From Branchiostoma floridae (taxonomy: Eukaryota; Chordata; Leptocardii; Amphioxiformes; Branchiostomatidae), in assembly GCF_000003815.2 (NCBI RefSeq), contig NC_049983.1, positions 22,346,809 to 22,410,808 of the forward strand: a stretch of 64,000 nucleotides of DNA, given 5' to 3'. The notes beneath the pieces were generated by a model, which was not told the DNA's origin, did no database searches, and was given only the letters and a program-made list of their open reading frames with translations. Positions within the stretch are counted from its first letter, which is position 1. Each line of letters begins with the position of its first letter. Below are positions 61,157-64,000 of this stretch, piece by piece. The position numbers and the translations under genes are program-made.

Positions 61157-61378
61157 GTTGGACAAGTCTGTTAACAAAACGAAGATGCTTAATTCAATTA
61201 ACCGCCAACATGGTCGTCGGAGGATTCAAATTATAATTAGTATGATGTCATTGAAAAGCCTGTATTCATGAGGAGAAATACTAGTAATATGTCGTCATCA
61301 TCAGATATTTATTTGTAGGATAACAGTCTTTGTCAAAACAACACATTCATTAATTTTACAGTTTCAATTTCTGTATAG

Positions 61379-61545
61379 GAACTCTGACAGCAGAAGTCGT
61401 GACTGCAGAATCAGTGCACAGTTTTGAAGCACGGTTCCAGGACCTGTGCTGGGGGAAGAAGAAGAACTGTGTGTGACAGGAGGGTGACAGGACAGGCAGC
61501 AAAGCCTAATTCACCAAGGAATCCTGCACGATATCCCCCACAAGG
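61379..61545 (+). CDS. Plus-strand exon-like segment
   Basis: CTGTATAG precedes 61379 and GTAAATA follows about 61545. The frame TLTAEVVTAESVHSFEARF, QDLCWGKKKNCV ends in TGA at about 61480. It could be a coding end with a 3' untranslated part, but no start exon was identified on this strand. Confidence 0.25.
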
Positions 61546-62030
61546 TAAATATTGACATTAGTAGTGCTATTAGAGGTTCTAATATTGTGTATCACATTCA
61601 ACCAACGGACAGTCGTTGAGCCTTTGCTGGTTGTTGCAGCCGTGGTGAATCAGTTGATGAATGTCTGTTTCTTTTACCGAAATCACAGCAAAATTCATGT
61701 CTGGACGCACTAAGAGAGGAGCTGGATAAGGGAGGTGCCACGCAGCAGCGTCACTAGCTGTTTCTCGACATCAGTGCATGACCAAGCCAAGGCGGCACCA
61801 AGTTCAACACGGTAGGGTGTTCTTTTGAATTCAAAGTAAAGGGGTTTTGGGACCCCTCATTACAATTGCAATGTTCTATTACGTAACTCTGCATAACTTC
61901 GGTAACCATTTCCACTCCTGTTGGGGCATAAAGGCGTCCATGTGACCCTTTTAAATGTTTTGATTACATAAAATGAAAATAAGGTTAAGTCTGCCTTGTC
62001 CTAATTGATTGTTCATTTCACGTCCTTGCA

Positions 62031-62190
62031 GTGGGAAGACGCAGGGAAGGAGACATCTCTTAGCATCTTCCAGGATCAACTACAGCTGAAATGGTGGGAC
62101 TGATCCCGGTGAGAGGTTGTCATCTCCACAGTCAGAAAGGCCGGTGTTTGTGTGTACGCCATACCAGAGGACCTGGAACTGTTAAGTTCG
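62031..62190 (+). pseudogene. Plus-strand copy of the 26.1-kb exon
   Basis: ACGTCCTTGCAG precedes TGGGAAGACGCAGGGAAGG. The frame WEDAGKETSLSIFQDQLQL, KWWD ends in a TGA where the 26.1-kb copy reads on. Downstream, GTCATCTCCACAGTCAGAAAGG and GTACGCCATACCAGAGGACC match 26106-26170 read on the minus strand. It is either a terminal exon or a decayed duplicate. Confidence 0.45.
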
Positions 62191-62464
62191 TACATGTCTA
62201 GTAAGGGGTTTGATCGTTTAAAACGGAACCGTCTTACAGAAATGGGCTGGGATTGGCATGATAGGAAGGAATTGATCTGTGATGTTACATTCATAACTTT
62301 GCTGATATTAAGATTCCCTTTGTCTACATGGGGCATTGTCGGCAGCGCTGATCAGTCTCTTGGTTGGTGGCAAGGTGTTTGAGTGTGTTTTGTTGACACC
62401 CTGAGTGACGTTGTTGGTAGGTGGTTAGGGCATTTTGTGAGTGGGGGCTACTTTTGCACACGGG

Positions 62465-62929
62465 ACTTCAGCCCGTTTCTGTGGTGTACAGGCCCGGTGT
62501 GTGGCTGGTTTGGCTTCTGTGACTGTGTTGATGGCTGAGATTGTGTTCGGAGTTACAGCGAAGTTCAGTCCTTTAGAAAGCAGGGGTTTCCTGGATCTGT
62601 TGGCTTATGACGACTTGGGTTCTTCTGCCACCTGTCGCCTTTTCTGCCTTGTGTGATGGTCTAGGGCCGGGAACCTACTAGTAGACCATTACATAAGATG
62701 CCCTGTGTCGTAATCTTGGCTCCCGAACCAAGACGACGGCACAGGGCCAGAAAGGAAGACAGGTGGTTGAAGAGTGCAAGTTGTTGTGAGCTGACAGAAC
62801 CGGGAAGTCTCGGTTCTCTGATGGACAGAGCTTTGCAGTACCTTTGAATGCAGTCTCGGCCATGGACATGGTCACAGAAACCGAATCGGCCATACATCGG
62901 GCCTGAATACCGCAGGAATAGGCTGAAGC
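62465..62929. mobile_element. TIR element, full-length diverged copy (465 bp)
   Basis: ACTTCAGCCCGTTTCTGTGG, TGTACAGGCCCGGTGTGTGG, CTTCTGTGACTGTGTTGATGG at the left. On the minus strand GCTTCAGCCTATTCCTGCGG, TATTCAGGCCCGATGTATGG, TTTCTGTGACCATGTCCATGG at the right. The central GGGCCGGGAACC and GACCATTACATAAG resemble the 58-60 kb copies. Confidence 0.8.
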
Positions 62930-62934
62930 GCTGT

Positions 62935-63728
62935 GTGTAGAAGTAGCCACTGCTCTCAGAATGTCCTAACCTCCTACTAGCAGCATTACTCGGGGTGTCA
63001 TCAAAATATACTCAACACCTTGCCGCCTATCAAGAGATCGTGATTCTCTCCGCTGACAATGCTTCAGGTAGACAGAGGGGATGGGACATTTCTAGGTTGA
63101 ACCTAGAACCGAAACTACGATCACAAATCAAGTTACTTCCTGTCATGCCCCCAGCAGTCTGTAGATGTTCTTGTTTTCACAGAATACAAAGTGTACAATT
63201 TTATAGTCATCAATGTCCTCTGGAGTCTATCTGGCGTACTGTAAGCACCGGTACCTCTGAGCAAGTTACATTGATTTGTTTTTCTATAAGCACAAATAAA
63301 AACTACTGGTGGTCTTTTCTCATCTTCCTCAGTTAAGAACTGTTGCTTTTACAGTGTCAAACATTGTGCGTACTGTGTTCTGATGGTGTCTGAGTTTGAC
63401 TGTAGCCAGTAGTCGCTGATAAAAAAATGCTATACATAGTACAAATTGATGTATTTCCTTTCTTGCATTCTTTCCATACATTTCTTCGATTAAGACCTTT
63501 TGTTCTCACTTTATATTTCGTGTATTTTGTGGAGTTTCTATTACAATACTAGTAACCTTGTCCACATTGTCATAGGAAGTCATTTTGTCCAAGTACACTA
63601 AGATCAAAAGATTTTTTCGTTTGGATACTTGTAATCTATTTCTGTGATCAACGTTTGAAAATGTCAAGTACAGCCTGACCAACATATTGTACACTTTGTT
63701 TCCCCGAATGTATCAAGAAATGTTATTG
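62935..63728 (+). other. Non-coding stretch, possible plus-strand 3' untranslated region
   Basis: No exon-like frame. AT-rich DNA ending in a polyadenylation signal at 63729-63734. Confidence 0.3.
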
Positions 63729-63734
63729 AATAAA
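63729..63734 (+). terminator. Candidate polyadenylation signal (plus strand)
   Basis: AATAAA in TTATTGAATAAACGGTTTTAA. It resembles the minus-strand signal at 55658-55663 (TTTGAATAAACAGTTTG), and both are followed by GGACCATCC-type repeats. Confidence 0.4.
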
Positions 63735-63784
63735 CGGTTTTAAACCAGGTGTTGTTTCAATTTCTCTTTTTCAACAACCTCAAC

Positions 63785-63935
63785 CTTAAGTGAAATGATA
63801 CCCACCTCCACCCACACCCTCCAACTGCCGAAAACGGATGGTCCCTCTCTCCCACATCCTGAAGTTTGTGAAATGGATGGTCCATTGGACTCCCTTCCTT
63901 ACCAGAATCTGAAGACCATCAGATGAATGTACAGT
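63785..63935 (-). repeat. GGACCATCC repeat units, inverted relative to 54.7-55.6 kb
   Basis: CGGATGGTCCCTCTCTCCC, TGAAATGGATGGTCCATTGG, CTTACC.. are the reverse complement of the 54.7 kb units. Confidence 0.65.
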
Positions 63936-64000
63936 TGCATGCAAAATTGTTCACCCCCCTTCACATTTTGGCTATTTTGGCATGATGAGAAACATTTCAA

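Overview
The window is animal (metazoan) nuclear DNA, most probably from a lancelet (Branchiostoma) or another invertebrate deuterostome. The reasons are small exons bounded by GT..AG splice signals, a dense mixture of short inverted-repeat elements, tRNA-derived SINEs, several LINE clades (including an R2/Hero-type element with a restriction-like endonuclease), and two 100-base runs of N that mark assembly gaps. The organism is an inference; no marker gene fixes it.

Only a few percent of the window looks like host coding sequence. The best-supported gene lies on the minus strand and runs from about 48.7 kb down to 26.0 kb. A start exon (46687-46746), three very short exons (38050-38082, 34757-34783, 30958-30984), one long repetitive exon (33119-34066), one arginine/glycine-rich exon (28769-28862) and the beginning of a last exon (26105-26284) join without any phase break into 402 codons. 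The product would be a 401-residue protein with a short leucine-zipper-like leader, a Gly-Gly-Ala-Asn array, a Pro/Val/Ala/Gln repeat region and an RG-rich tail. A second minus-strand gene starts at 61156 and uses exons near 60.1, 58.7, 57.1 and 56.7 kb, with a polyadenylation signal at 55.66 kb. Two of its exons encode variants of the same motif, ILLVxSSPxQLQxQ, and a 1.36-kb tandem duplication has doubled one of them. Related exon sequences also occur at 26.1 kb (minus) and 62.05 kb (plus). A third minus-strand locus ends in a terminal exon at 11155-11292 and is preceded by a tandem array of seven or more exon-like modules (11.7-16.0 kb).

Layout: 0-8.2 kb carries diffuse repeats, a tRNA-Leu-like pseudogene and SINE fragments. 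8.28-10.39 kb is a large tandem satellite. 10.5-16 kb holds a LINE 3' end, an orphan exon-like frame and the exon-module array, split by a 923-bp mariner-like non-autonomous element. 16-26 kb is mostly tandem and dispersed repeats. 26-48.7 kb is gene 1, whose introns hold nested elements: a CR1-like LINE end, a SINE, several MITEs, a second mariner-like copy, an R2/Hero-type LINE, two foldback elements and two other LINE ends. 49.5-54 kb contains two divergent copies of one LINE family, one with a 12-bp target duplication inside a MITE, and a hAT-type MITE with an 8-bp target duplication. 54.1-55.6 kb is minisatellite DNA. 55.6-64 kb contains gene 2 and a possible plus-strand relative ending at 63.73 kb.

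No prokaryotic features, CRISPR arrays, intact tRNA genes or complete transposase genes were found. Exon calls rest on splice-site appearance, open frame and phase compatibility only; RNA evidence was not available.
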